DNA of 63,284 nucleotides from Clostridia bacterium. Lineage in GTDB: Bacteria; Bacillota; Clostridia; Christensenellales; Aristaeellaceae. Under the pieces are notes generated by a model. That model ran no database searches. It saw only the letters and a program-made list of their open reading frames with translations, and was not told where the DNA came from. A program made the position numbers and the translations under genes. How positions within the stretch are numbered: position 1 is the first letter of the stretch; each line of letters begins with the position of its first letter. Below are positions 32,697-41,825 of the stretch, piece after piece. The DNA is taken from positions 1 to 63,284 of the forward strand of contig JAFRHH010000028.1 of assembly GCA_017433405.1 (NCBI GenBank), given 5' to 3'.

Positions 32697-33867
32697 GGCT
32701 CAACGACCTCAGCAGCTGCTTCACCTCGTCCGCCACGTACCGGATTTCCTCCTCCGTAATCTGCGTCGTGGAAGGAATGTTCAGAACCCGATCGGCATAA
32801 TAGGGTGCTTTCTCCAGTTGATAGGTTTCCTCGCCCGCATAGGGCTTCTGTTCATTGATCAGGCCCCAGATCGGCCTGGTTTCGATCCCCTTCTCCCTCA
32901 GCGCGACAATGATCTCCCGCAGCGGCGTATCGATCCGCTCCCGGTCAATCTTCAGCGAATAAAACCAGCGGTTCGAAGCCGTACCCTCCCGGAACGGCAG
33001 CAGCTCCGCCGCCTCAAAGCCATCAAAAAGCACCCGGTAGGTTTCCCAGTTCCGCTGCTTCCGCCGGATAAACTCCTCCAGTTCCTCCATCTGCGCAACC
33101 CCGAGCGCGGCCTGCAGATTCGTCATCCGGTAGTTGTAGCCCACCTCATCGTGAAGATAGTAATGGGGATCCGTCTTCGCCTGGGTGGACAGGAACCGAA
33201 TATGATCCGTACGCTTCGGATCGCGGGCCGTCACCGCCCCTCCGCCCCCTGTGGTGATAATCTTATTACCATTGAAGCTGAAGGCTCCGAAATCCCCGAT
33301 CGTCCCGGCATACCGGCCGGCGTACCGCCCCGTCTGATAATGGCTGCCCAGGGCTTCCGTCGCGTCCTCTATGACCTGAAGGCCGTATTCCTCCGCGATA
33401 TTCATGATTTCTTCCATGTCCGCCAGGTTGCCAAAGACATGAACCACGATCACCGCCTTCACCGGTTTCCCCCGCCAGGTCAATCTCCCGTCCTTCCGGG
33501 CGCATTCCTCCGCGCAGAAGCGCCGGAGCTTAACCGGATCCATGCACAGGCTGTCGTCGCAGTCGATAAACACCGGCACCGCGAACTGATACTTCACCGG
33601 ATTGACCGCCGCAATAAAGGTCAGCGGCGGTACCAGCACCACGTCCCCGGGCGCCACCCCCGCCTCCACCAGGGAAAGATGCAGCGCGGCGGTACCGCTC
33701 TGGCAGGCCGCCACATTCTCCGTCCGCAGGAAGGCGGCCAGATCCTTTTCCAGGCGGGTGATATAGGCACCGCCCGTGGATACCCAGCCCTGATCGATAG
33801 CGTCATCCACGTATTTCCGCTCGTTTCCCTCAAAATTTGGTACCGACAGGGGAATCAGTTTCTGCAT
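32689..33867 (-). CDS. legC: DegT/DnrJ-family sugar aminotransferase (LegC type)
   Basis: PLP-dependent aminotransferase acting on the 4-keto sugar. The 392-aa protein has IDQGWVSTGG, CQSGTAALHL, IEDATEALGSHY and the PLP-lysine segment FSFNGNKIITTGGGG (~195-208), all typical of the LegC/PseC group. The ATG at 33867 has AAAGGA upstream. It comes after the 4,6-dehydratase gene, matching the reaction order. Confidence 0.88.
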   Translation of the reverse strand: MQKLIPLSVPNFEGNERKYVDDAIDQGWVSTGGAYITRLEKDLAAFLRTENVAACQSGTAALHLSLVEAGVAPGDVVLVPPLTFIAAVNPVKYQFAVPVFIDCDDSLCMDPVKLRRFCAEECARKDGRLTWRGKPVKAVIVVHVFGNLADMEEIMNIAEEYGLQVIEDATEALGSHYQTGRYAGRYAGTIGDFGAFSFNGNKIITTGGGGAVTARDPKRTDHIRFLSTQAKTDPHYYLHDEVGYNYRMTNLQAALGVAQMEELEEFIRRKQRNWETYRVLFDGFEAAELLPFREGTASNRWFYSLKIDRERIDTPLREIIVALREKGIETRPIWGLINEQKPYAGEETYQLEKAPYYADRVLNIPSTTQITEEEIRYVADEVKQLLRSLSRE

Positions 33868-33904
33868 AAGGGGTTTTTCCTTTCCATCCGGTTCCACGGT
33901 TTGC

Positions 33905-35116
33905 TTACATCTTTCCGTCCAGGGACCGACCCGTTTCAAGATGATGAAAGTTCGGAAGATATTCGCTCATCAGGCGGACAACCTCCTCCTTGGAGGCATC
34001 TTTCGCGTTCAGCGTCTCCGTCAGCTGACGAAGGAGATTTTCAACCTTCGCGCGATCCGGAACAGCCTTTCCGGTAATCACGCCCAGAGAGGCAAACCGG
34101 CTTTCGTCCGCCGTCTCCCCTTCCGCCACGAACTCTTCGAAGGGTTTTTCCCCGGAGGTATCGGATCTTGAATAGTATACGGGATACAGGTCGCTTCCGT
34201 GCCGCAGCTCCTCCGCCCGGTCGATTGCCTCCGCCTCAGAGGCGCATTCAAGCACCCGGTACCCCTGGGCCTCCAGTAGCGCCGTCCCAATCACGTCGAA
34301 GCTCATCATCTGGGCTTCCCGGAGCCTGGGATAAAAAATTTCCCGGTTTTCCCCCAGCATGCAGGCCAGCATGCAAATCTGTCCCGACTCCTCGGGGGAC
34401 ACAAAGTATCTTTTCACGTCCGACGGGGCGGAGAGCGGCTGAAGCTTCCGGATTCTGGCCAGGAACCCTGCGGGCAGGGAGCCGTTGGAGAAGGCCACGT
34501 TGGCGAAGCGCGCCGTCTTCACCGGAAACCGGTCGGAATGGCTGAAAATCATGTCCTCCATGATCCGCTTTGACGCCCCCATGATGTTGACCGGGTTGGC
34601 GGCTTTGTCCGTCGACACGCAGAAATAGGCCTCCGGCGGTCTTTCGCCCAGAAGCGCCAGGAGTCCGGCTGCGTGAAGCACATTGTTCTGAAGCAGCGCC
34701 TCGACGGAAAAAATATCCTTCTCGGACCGGACGTGTTTATGGGCCGAGAAATTCCCGACGATATCGAATCCGCCCCGGGTCCTGAACATCTTTTCAAAGA
34801 CCGGGGAAGCAAAATCCATCGGATACGGCGTGTAGCGCTCCGGAACAAACATCCCCTTCGTGGACCGGAGATCGCGGGTCAGCTCCGCCAGCTCATTCTC
34901 ATTGGTGTCAACCACCACCAGCTCTGACGGCCGAAAGGGAAGCAGCGACCTGATGAAAGAGGAGCCGATCGAGCCGGCCCCTCCGATCACCAGGACACGC
35001 TTCCCTTCAATCCGGTTCGCCAGTTCCTCCCGATGCTCCTCCAGATCCGGAAGAAACATGGATTCCGGGCGTCCCGTTACCTTTTCCGCGATAAACTTTT
35101 CCAGATTAAACATCAT
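33905..35116 (-). CDS. legB: Polysaccharide 4,6-dehydratase (short FlaA1-like SDR)
   Basis: 403 aa, soluble extended SDR of the UDP/GDP-GlcNAc 4,6-dehydratase family: Rossmann motif GGAGSIGSSF (~45-54), SAHKHV, STDKAANPVNIMGASK in which the catalytic Tyr of YxxxK is replaced by Met, as in FlaA1/PglF-type enzymes, and ARFANVAFSNGS. It is probably the first sugar-modifying step of the nonulosonate pathway. The ATG overlaps the upstream stop (ATGATG). Assignment as LegB is by context. Confidence 0.78.
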   Translation of the reverse strand: MMFNLEKFIAEKVTGRPESMFLPDLEEHREELANRIEGKRVLVIGGAGSIGSSFIRSLLPFRPSELVVVDTNENELAELTRDLRSTKGMFVPERYTPYPMDFASPVFEKMFRTRGGFDIVGNFSAHKHVRSEKDIFSVEALLQNNVLHAAGLLALLGERPPEAYFCVSTDKAANPVNIMGASKRIMEDMIFSHSDRFPVKTARFANVAFSNGSLPAGFLARIRKLQPLSAPSDVKRYFVSPEESGQICMLACMLGENREIFYPRLREAQMMSFDVIGTALLEAQGYRVLECASEAEAIDRAEELRHGSDLYPVYYSRSDTSGEKPFEEFVAEGETADESRFASLGVITGKAVPDRAKVENLLRQLTETLNAKDASKEEVVRLMSEYLPNFHHLETGRSLDGKM

Positions 35117-36231
35117 TTTTCTTCCCAGACCGGATGCTTCAGCACCCAGTTCCCAAAGGCATCTTTTTCAAAAAGCTCCCGGTTATACTGCCTGTCCACG
35201 ATTTCCCAGAACTCCGTCTCGCTGTAGCCGCAGAACTCACAGAAATCCCGCACGCACAGGGGATCCAGCTTCCCGTCGTGATCCCGAACCAGGCGGGCTC
35301 CCTCCTCCCGGGAAATCATACCGTAGCGGATCATGCGGGACGCGTAATCCGTCGCGATCGTGTGGCCGAACTTGGGATACTTCATCCAGGGGTGTACCAG
35401 ATAAGCCCGGCTGTCCACCTGATCCATATCCTCAATATGCTGCGTTCTCCGCCACTCGTGGGTCAGATCATGGAACCCGTGCTTCTTCGCGAATTCATAA
35501 TTGGCGAAGCTGTTCCACGGCACAAAATAGGAGATATAGATGGGATCAAGCTTATCGAGATCCTCCTGCTTCGGCGCCCGGGTCAGATACAGATCCTCCG
35601 CCGTGACCCCCGTCTCCCGAATCAGCTCCTCCTCATCCACACCGGAGGCTACGCCGTTGTTCAGCTGATCCCGGGCGGAATAAGTCTCTTTCGCGTCCGC
35701 TCCGCCGTACTCGTAGCTGACGTTCTCGCCGTAAACCAGCAGCGGCGTGTTCAGCTTCCCCGCCATCATCAGCGGATAGGTGTAAATCAGCCGATCCACA
35801 TACCAGGTGGGCTTTCCGTACTTTTCAAACATGTAACGCATCAGCTTCTTCTGCGCCCGGATGTTCGGCTTGATACTGATAATATTGCACCCGAATTCCT
35901 CGGAAATATTCTGAATATTATGCTTTCCGGCCTCGGTCATCGGAAAATTGTCCTCCACCGAAAGCAGGATCGGATTCATGTGCATGACATTCTTCATCAG
36001 GTGAACCTGATAATGGCTGTCCTTTCCGCCGGAAACCGCGATCGCGCAGTCCGGATCCTTCCCGTTCATTCCCCGGTATTTATTGCAGATCTCCTCCAGT
36101 TCCTTCCAGCGGGCCTTCCAGTCGATTTTCGCCCGCTTTTCATAGGCCTGGCAAGCGGAACAGACGCCTTCTTCATTAAAGGAAATGCCCGGCCGGGTAT
36201 CCGGCATCACGCATCTTTTGCAGTATCTCAT
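35113..36231 (-). CDS. N-acetyl sugar amidotransferase (PseA/WbpG family)
   Basis: 372 aa. N-terminal Cys pairs (YCKRCVMPD and CSACQAYE, residues 3-31) probably bind zinc. They are followed by an ATP-pyrophosphatase domain with SGGKDSHYQ (~68-76). Family members convert an acetamido group to an acetamidino group on pseudaminic, legionaminic or bacillosamine-type sugars. First gene of the operon, behind the promoter at 36288-36316, with GGGAGG nine bases before the ATG. The HisH/HisF-like partners that usually supply ammonia are not in the window. Confidence 0.88.
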   Translation of the reverse strand: MRYCKRCVMPDTRPGISFNEEGVCSACQAYEKRAKIDWKARWKELEEICNKYRGMNGKDPDCAIAVSGGKDSHYQVHLMKNVMHMNPILLSVEDNFPMTEAGKHNIQNISEEFGCNIISIKPNIRAQKKLMRYMFEKYGKPTWYVDRLIYTYPLMMAGKLNTPLLVYGENVSYEYGGADAKETYSARDQLNNGVASGVDEEELIRETGVTAEDLYLTRAPKQEDLDKLDPIYISYFVPWNSFANYEFAKKHGFHDLTHEWRRTQHIEDMDQVDSRAYLVHPWMKYPKFGHTIATDYASRMIRYGMISREEGARLVRDHDGKLDPLCVRDFCEFCGYSETEFWEIVDRQYNRELFEKDAFGNWVLKHPVWEEK

Positions 36232-36287
36232 TTCCCGTTCCTCCCTCTTCTTTCCTTCTTCTCTCTTCCTCTTTTATTTACCCAAAG

Positions 36288-36316
36288 ATGATACAATAAT
36301 TACCGCTGCGATGCAA
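36288..36316 (-). promoter_or_regulatory. Promoter of the legionaminic/phosphonate operon
   Basis: TTGCAT (36316-36311) and TATCAT (36293-36288) are separated by 17 bases on the minus strand, 57 bases before the amidotransferase ATG. The local sequence is clearly AT-richer than its surroundings. Confidence 0.7.
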
Positions 36317-36337
36317 GCCTCTTCTCCTTCCTTTTCA

Positions 36338-36388
36338 GAATAAAACGAACAGGGCGCGGGGGTCAGCACACCCTCGCGCCTTGTTCGT
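36338..36388 (-). terminator. Rho-independent terminator downstream of wzx
   Basis: Stem ACGAACAAGGCGCG with CGCGCCCTGTTCGT (one G-T pair), then TTTTATT on the minus strand. It separates the exopolysaccharide transcript from the following legionaminic operon promoter. The 36389-36505 stretch has no gene. Confidence 0.85.
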
Positions 36389-36505
36389 CTGCGGGTATTG
36401 TATTCCATTTCCGGCAGCCTGTCAAGAACACCTTCCCGGGAAAACAATGAAAATACGCGGCCCGCCCTGCATCGCGGAAGCAGACTTTGTCCGCGGACTG
36501 AAGCC

Positions 36506-37912
36506 TCAGTCCCTTCGTTTCCGGAAGAGGCCCAGCACCAGTTCCTTTTTCTTCAGGAACACAATTCCCAGCCCGATGGCATATCCGATCATGACGCCCC
36601 ACCGAACCGGTAGATGGCCGTAAAGCCAGTTGGCTCCCAACATGACCAGGGTAATCACGCCGACCATGACCATCACCAGGCGGTAGTCATAGACCCCCCG
36701 GTAGCCATAATGGTAAACCAGGAACATATGCACCAGCAGCATCCAGAGGTAGCCGGCGAAAGTCGTATAGGCTGCGGCGATATAGCCATACCGGGGAATA
36801 AAATAGGCGTTCAGCCCCCAGTTCAGAAGAGCCGCCGATACGCTGGCGAAGGCCATGCCCGTGGTTTTCTTTTCGAACTGTTCGACGTTGACGAACATAC
36901 AGTACAGGAACTGCAGCATCACCCCGGCGGCCACCGGCGGCAGCACCCAGATACCCGCCCGATACTTCGACCCGCCGACGACGGCGATCACCTCCGGCGC
37001 CGCCAGCACGATCAGTGCCGCCATGGCAACGAAGGCCGTCATATAGACCCGTGACACCCGGTTAATATCCCCGTAGCGCTTCTCGTGCAGCTTCTCCCCG
37101 ATCCAGGGGGCGAAGGCGGAGTTCAGGGATCCGACCAGCATCGTAATCATCGAGGAGCAGGTATAGGCCAGGGAATAAATCGCTGTATCCTCCGGGCCGC
37201 AGATCCGGGTAATCATCGTCCGGTCCATGCTGCTGAGCAGGATCAGGCTCAATACGTGGGGGATATAGGGAATGCAGATCGGCAGGGCATATTTCCAGTA
37301 TTCGATCCTGACCCGCTTTCCCCGCTTATAGAAGAACCAGGCCAGCCAGGCCGCGATGGGGATCACCGGCAGCACCCCGCCGAGAACGCGGCCCTTCAGC
37401 TTGTCCTCCATCAGCACCACCAGCGCCACCGACAGCCCCGTGGTCAGGATGCTGACCGTCAGGCTCAGGGCCACGCTCTGCTTATATTCGAAGTAGTACC
37501 GCTCCCGCTCGACGAACATCGAGGTAAAGGGCTGAATCAGCATGCTCAGACACATGACCGAGATATAGAACCTGTTCATGGACAAAAAGCCCTCGAAGAA
37601 GCCGCCGAACACCTGCAGGATCACGAACCAGATCAGGGCGGACAGGGAGCTCAGCGCCAGCATGGAAAAGATATAGCCGTCGAAGTCCTTCTCGTGGTCG
37701 TACCGTGCGCTGATCAGCGTGGCGCTCAGGTTCAGCGTCACGAAGACGGTCAGAATCTGTTCCCAGGAGGTATAGTTGGAATACAGCCCGAACTCCGTTT
37801 CGGTCATCAGCCGGGAGAAAATCGGGGTCGTCAGAAACCCGATCCCCCGCATCAGAAAGGAAGCCGCCGTGTACCACAGCCCGCTCTTCAGCGCCTTCCG
37901 GTCATTGCTCAT
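36506..37912 (-). CDS. wzx: Wzx-type polysaccharide flippase (MOP superfamily)
   Basis: 468 aa with ~12-14 transmembrane helices. The N-terminal pattern GLWYTAASFLMRGIGFLTTPIFSR is typical of the polysaccharide transport family. It flips undecaprenyl-linked repeat units across the membrane. ATG 37912 has AGGAG upstream. Last gene of the exopolysaccharide run, with a promoter of its own (37934-37963) and a terminator at 36338-36388. No Wzy polymerase was recognised nearby. Confidence 0.88.
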   Translation of the reverse strand: MSNDRKALKSGLWYTAASFLMRGIGFLTTPIFSRLMTETEFGLYSNYTSWEQILTVFVTLNLSATLISARYDHEKDFDGYIFSMLALSSLSALIWFVILQVFGGFFEGFLSMNRFYISVMCLSMLIQPFTSMFVERERYYFEYKQSVALSLTVSILTTGLSVALVVLMEDKLKGRVLGGVLPVIPIAAWLAWFFYKRGKRVRIEYWKYALPICIPYIPHVLSLILLSSMDRTMITRICGPEDTAIYSLAYTCSSMITMLVGSLNSAFAPWIGEKLHEKRYGDINRVSRVYMTAFVAMAALIVLAAPEVIAVVGGSKYRAGIWVLPPVAAGVMLQFLYCMFVNVEQFEKKTTGMAFASVSAALLNWGLNAYFIPRYGYIAAAYTTFAGYLWMLLVHMFLVYHYGYRGVYDYRLVMVMVGVITLVMLGANWLYGHLPVRWGVMIGYAIGLGIVFLKKKELVLGLFRKRRD

Positions 37913-37933
37913 GAATCGTTTGTCTCCTCACTT

Positions 37934-37963
37934 TCTATACTCGCGAACAGAATTGACTGCCAA
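37934..37963 (-). promoter_or_regulatory. Probable promoter for wzx
   Basis: TTGGCA (37963-37958) and TATAGA (37939-37934) are 18 bases apart on the minus strand, 22 bases before the wzx ATG. Confidence 0.5.
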
Positions 37964-37987
37964 AGTATCGTCCTGTTGCGGCATATC

Positions 37988-38014
37988 GGAATGCAGGGAC
38001 AGTCCCTGCGTTCC
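37988..38014. repeat. Imperfect palindrome (REP-like)
   Basis: GGAATGCAGGGAC-AG-TCCCTGCGTTCC, a near-perfect 12-bp stem, the same kind as the palindrome at 23396-23422. It lies directly after the stop of the gene at 38026-39309, so it could also terminate that transcript. Confidence 0.7.
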
Positions 38015-38025
38015 AGCCCGTGTTT

Positions 38026-39309
38026 CTATCTGATCCCCAGCTCAGCGAAGGCCCGCCGGTAATTCTCCGCGATATCCCCGGGGCAGCCATAAATCTCCCT
38101 CGCTGCTTCCGCGTCCTTCCGGATCTCCTCCGCCGGCCGCTCCACCAGGGCGGCGAACTCCTCCGTCGTCCCGAATTTCAGTGCGGGCTCGTTCTGATAA
38201 ACGTCATACAGCTGTTCCTCATTCCGGATGATATAGACCGGAAGTCCAAACTGCGTCGCCTCCAGCAGCACCGTCGTATTCCGGACCACCGCCACATCGA
38301 TCTCCCGGAAGAAATCGAACAGCGGCTGCTCCCGGGGCACGAACTCGACGCACGGATCCTGCCGAAACTGCTCGTACCGCTCCGCGTGGCTGGTGGGATG
38401 CATCCGAACCTTCAGCTTCTTTTTCCTGGAGGCACAGAAGTCCCGCAGCACTTCGATCATCCGGAAATTGTCCCTGAGCAGATTATCGTCATCCAGGAAA
38501 GCCCCAACCGTTCCGATGGCCGCCGGCAGCTCCCGGGGCTCCGGCTGGTTGTGAATGAAGGTAAACAGGCCTACCACCTTCATCTCGTGATCAAACCCGA
38601 TGATCTTCGCCTCGTCCACCGTGAAGCGGCTGTTGGCCAGCAGCGTCCGGCTGTGAGAGCCGGTATAGGTCCAGACGTCCAGCGTCGCGCAGTAGACCCC
38701 GTGCTGCAGCGTCACGGTATCCCGGCCTTCCCGGTTAAAATGCTGGACGAACCAGCTGTCGAGATACTGGACGTCGTTGAGCACCAGCATCCGGTTAAAG
38801 CGCAGCCCCGCCTTCCGCTCGTAAGCCTTCATGGCCGCGTAGCGCGCCTCGCATTCAAACAGATATCCGGCGTAGTACAGCCGCTGGGGAAGGGTCATGC
38901 CGGGAGCGGCCTTCATCTCCCGGGTCCAGGTAAAAAGCTTTCCCAGATGCTTCAGCCGGGAAAGGGTGAAGCGCTTCTTTCCCGGATGGAGGTAGACATG
39001 GTGGTCTGACAGGCTCACGACCCGCTCGAAGTTCTCCCGCAGCCCCTTTCGGAACAGGTAGTACCGGGCGAAGCAGAACAGCGTATCCCCATCCCCGGCC
39101 CGGTCGAAGACCTCGTCGGCAAAAAAGAGATCCCGCAGAAGCTTGGAAAAAAAACGCCCCAGGAGCGCCCGCCCCGTATGGATATCCCGCTCCCGCAGCC
39201 GGATCCGGTGGTACAGCACGTCCCCGACCCGGATTCCCTCGCAGCCGCTGAGCCGGATCCCGTTCAGGGCTTCCACCGTGCCCTCGTGATGCAGCACCTG
39301 CTCCTTCAA
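38026..39309 (-). CDS. GT-B-like surface polysaccharide transferase, unassigned
   Basis: 427 aa, soluble, no signal peptide. TVTLQHGVYCATLDVW, KVRMHPTSHAERY and VRNTTVLLEATQFGLPVYII recall GT-B transferases of the capsule and CDP-glycerol/sialyltransferase type (His-Pro acceptor motif, then a nucleotide-binding Glu/Ser region). Given the CMP-nonulosonate operon next door, a nonulosonate transferase is possible, but this is inference. The TTG at 39309 is chosen: it overlaps the capG stop as TTGA, with GGAGG eight bases upstream. Confidence 0.6.
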   Translation of the reverse strand: MKEQVLHHEGTVEALNGIRLSGCEGIRVGDVLYHRIRLRERDIHTGRALLGRFFSKLLRDLFFADEVFDRAGDGDTLFCFARYYLFRKGLRENFERVVSLSDHHVYLHPGKKRFTLSRLKHLGKLFTWTREMKAAPGMTLPQRLYYAGYLFECEARYAAMKAYERKAGLRFNRMLVLNDVQYLDSWFVQHFNREGRDTVTLQHGVYCATLDVWTYTGSHSRTLLANSRFTVDEAKIIGFDHEMKVVGLFTFIHNQPEPRELPAAIGTVGAFLDDDNLLRDNFRMIEVLRDFCASRKKKLKVRMHPTSHAERYEQFRQDPCVEFVPREQPLFDFFREIDVAVVRNTTVLLEATQFGLPVYIIRNEEQLYDVYQNEPALKFGTTEEFAALVERPAEEIRKDAEAAREIYGCPGDIAENYRRAFAELGIR

Positions 39310-40475
39310 ACCTTTTTCCTCCAAACCATCCGGTTCACGACCCCCGTGTAGCTCTGGATGATCTTCACCACTTTGTCAGACACGTTTTCGTCCCGGTAAT
39401 CCGGCACCGGCAGGGCGCCCCCCGCCTTTTCCCGCCGGAGCATCTCCACCGCGGTATCCACCGCCTGAAGCAGCCCCCGGGAATCGATGCCGCTCAGGAT
39501 GAAGCAGCCCTTGTCCAGCGCCTCCGGCCGCTCCGTGCTCGTCCGGATACAGACGGCAGGGAAGGGCTTTCCGACGGAGGTAAAGAAGCTGCTCTCCTCC
39601 GGCAGCGTCCCGGAATCCGACACGACGCAGAAGGCGTTCATCTGCAGGCAGTTATAGTCATGGAACCCCAGGGGCTCATGGCGGATGACCCGGGGATCCA
39701 GCTGAAAGCCGCTCTCCTCGAGGCGCTTCCGGCTCCGGGGATGGCAGGAATAGAGGATCGGCAGGCCGTAGCGCTCCGCCATCCCGTTGATCGCCGTAAA
39801 GAGGCTCCGGAAGTTCTCCTCCGTGTCGATGTTCTCCTCCCGGTGGGCGGAAAGCAGGATGTATTTTCCTTTTTCCAGCCCCAGCCGGGCATGGATGTCC
39901 GACGCCTCGATCTGGGAAAGATTCCGATGCAGCACCTCCGCCATGGGGCTGCCGGTCACATAGGTCCGCTCCTTCGGCAGGCCGCATTCCGCCAGGTACC
40001 GCCGGGCGTGCTCGGAATAGGCGAGGTTCACGTCGGAGATAATATCCACGATCCGCCGGTTCGTCTCCTCCGGCAGGCATTCGTCCTTGCAGCGGTTTCC
40101 CGCCTCCATATGAAAGATCGGAATATGCAGCCGCTTGGCCCCGATGACGCTGAGACAGCTGTTGGTATCCCCCAGCACCAGCACCGCCTCCGGCTTCATC
40201 TCCGCCATCAGCTCGTAGCTCCGGGCAATAATATTGCCCATGGTCTGGCCCAGGTTCTCCCCCACCGCGTCCAGATACACCTCCGGATCCGCCAGGGAAA
40301 GGTCCTTAAAGAAGACCCCGTTGAGATTGTAGTCATAGTTCTGGCCGGTATGCACCAGCACCGTATCGAAATAGGTCCGGCATTTTCCGATAACCGCCGC
40401 CAGCCGGATGATCTCCGGCCGGGTCCCGACGATGATCATCAGCTTCAGCCTGCCGTTTTCCTGCCACTTGGCCAT
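39306..40475 (-). CDS. capG: Non-hydrolysing UDP-N-acetylsugar 2-epimerase (CapG/FnlC-like)
   Basis: 389 aa of the WecB superfamily: MIIVGTRPEIIRLAAVI, HTGQNYDYNLNGVFF, LGDTNSCLSV, HMEAGNRCKDECLPEE, SAHREENIDTEE, SDSGTLPEESSF. The NRCKDE form (instead of LRSxD) and the position after capF fit the last step of UDP-L-FucNAc synthesis (CapE-CapF-CapG, FnlABC). The ribosome site AGGAGGAGG comes from a family A tail just upstream. Confidence 0.85.
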   Translation of the reverse strand: MAKWQENGRLKLMIIVGTRPEIIRLAAVIGKCRTYFDTVLVHTGQNYDYNLNGVFFKDLSLADPEVYLDAVGENLGQTMGNIIARSYELMAEMKPEAVLVLGDTNSCLSVIGAKRLHIPIFHMEAGNRCKDECLPEETNRRIVDIISDVNLAYSEHARRYLAECGLPKERTYVTGSPMAEVLHRNLSQIEASDIHARLGLEKGKYILLSAHREENIDTEENFRSLFTAINGMAERYGLPILYSCHPRSRKRLEESGFQLDPRVIRHEPLGFHDYNCLQMNAFCVVSDSGTLPEESSFFTSVGKPFPAVCIRTSTERPEALDKGCFILSGIDSRGLLQAVDTAVEMLRREKAGGALPVPDYRDENVSDKVVKIIQSYTGVVNRMVWRKKV

Positions 40476-40481
40476 GCGCTT

Positions 40482-40521
40482 CCTCCTCCTGTGAACGGCA
40501 GTTCACGTCTGCCATTCTGTC
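40482..40521 (-). repeat. Family A repeat, tail only
   Basis: GTGAAC-TGCC-GTTCAC hairpin and AGGAGGAGG with the AATGGCAGACG segment. The rest of the element is missing. It serves capG. Confidence 0.85.
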
Positions 40522-40534
40522 CCCTCTGTCGCGC

Positions 40535-41758
40535 TCATACCGGTTCGAAAAACGTATCCGGATGGTTCGGGTCGAACACCTCGCTGGCCCACATGAGGGT
40601 CACCAGGTTCTCCGTCTCGCTCAGGTTGATCAGGCTGTGGGTATAGCCCGGCAGCATATGCACCGCCTGGATCCTGTCCCCGCTGACCGGGAACTCGACG
40701 ACCTCCTCCGTCCCCAGCTTCCGCTCCCGGATCAGGCCCCGGCCGCTGACGACGATAAAGAACTCCCACTTGCTGTTATGCCAGTGCTGGCCCTTGACCG
40801 CCCCGGGCCGGGAGATGTTGACGCTGAACTGGCCGTGATCGAAGGTTTTCAGGAGCTCCGTAAAGCTCCCCCGCTCATCGGATCGGGTCGTCAGATCGAA
40901 AGCCGCCTTCTCCGGCGGGAGATAGGACAGATACATGGCGTAGAGCTTCTTTTCAAAGCTTCCCGGCTTCAGGGAGGGCATCATCAGCGTCCGGGGCTGG
41001 TCATGGAAGATCCGCAGGCATTCCACAATCCGCCCCAGGGTCACCTTATGGGTCACCGGCACCCCGCAGTACCGCCCGGCGGGATCCCACCGGGGCGTCA
41101 GGCCGTCGTAGCCCGCCTCTCCCGCCGGCGGATAGTCGCATCGGTGCTCCCGGCCCTCCAGGGCGTCCAGCATCTCCGCCACCAGATCGTCGATAAACAG
41201 CAGCTCCAGCTCCACCGACGGGTCATTCACCGTAATCGGCAGATCCCGGGCGATATTGTGGCAGAAGGTTCCGACGGCGGAATTGTAATTGGGCCGCACC
41301 CATTTTCCCGCCAGGTTCGGGAAGCGGTAGACCAGCACCCGCGCCCCGGTCTCCGCCCCGTAGCGGAAGAAGAGCTCCTCCCCCTCCCGCTTGCTGAGCC
41401 CGTATTCCGAGGTGCCGAAGCGCCCGGCCAGGGAGGCCTGGACCGAGGAGGAAAGCATCACCGGGCACCGGTTTCCGCTCCTTCGGAGGGTTTCCAGCAA
41501 AAGGGAGGCGAACCCGCAGTTCCCCTCCCGAAACTCCCCGGGATCCTTCGGCCGGTTGACCCCCGCCAGGTTGAACACAAAGTCCGCCCGGGCGCAGAAG
41601 GCCTCCAGCTCCTCCGCCGTATTCTCCAGGTCATAGGTCATGATCTCCGAAACCGTCAGCCCCGGCCGGGTCCGGTCCTTACCGTCCCGCAGGTTCTTCA
41701 GGTTCTCAACCAGGTTCCGGCCCACAAAGCCTCCCGCTCCGGTCACCAGGATCTTCAC
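40535..41758 (-). CDS. capF: Bifunctional UDP-sugar epimerase/reductase CapF (FnlB)
   Basis: 407 aa: an N-terminal extended SDR (VTGAGGFVGRNL, residues 5-16; YGLSK active site) and a C-terminal cupin from ~285 (HWHNSKWEFFIVVSG, metal-binding His residues). This is the distinctive CapF layout of UDP-L-FucNAc biosynthesis. The start is GTG at 41758 with AGAGGTG five bases upstream. Normally adjacent to capE; here separated from it by the four-gene ATPase/helicase cassette. Confidence 0.92.
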   Translation of the reverse strand: MKILVTGAGGFVGRNLVENLKNLRDGKDRTRPGLTVSEIMTYDLENTAEELEAFCARADFVFNLAGVNRPKDPGEFREGNCGFASLLLETLRRSGNRCPVMLSSSVQASLAGRFGTSEYGLSKREGEELFFRYGAETGARVLVYRFPNLAGKWVRPNYNSAVGTFCHNIARDLPITVNDPSVELELLFIDDLVAEMLDALEGREHRCDYPPAGEAGYDGLTPRWDPAGRYCGVPVTHKVTLGRIVECLRIFHDQPRTLMMPSLKPGSFEKKLYAMYLSYLPPEKAAFDLTTRSDERGSFTELLKTFDHGQFSVNISRPGAVKGQHWHNSKWEFFIVVSGRGLIRERKLGTEEVVEFPVSGDRIQAVHMLPGYTHSLINLSETENLVTLMWASEVFDPNHPDTFFEPV

Positions 41759-41825
41759 TTGCTCACCTCTTCCGCTTGCGATCGTCGCAACCGCTCAGCC
41801 TTCGCCTTCGGCTCGCCTGTCCATA

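Noticed and set aside
33905-35116. Membrane-bound PglF-like dehydratase
   Set aside because: The N terminus has no transmembrane helices. The protein is a soluble short form, so the FlaA1-like label is preferred.
36473-36500. GGAAGCAGACTTTGTCCGCGG resembling the start of family A
   Set aside because: Only the outer end of the first hairpin is similar and the rest is absent. It lies over the 3' end of wzx, so chance similarity cannot be excluded.
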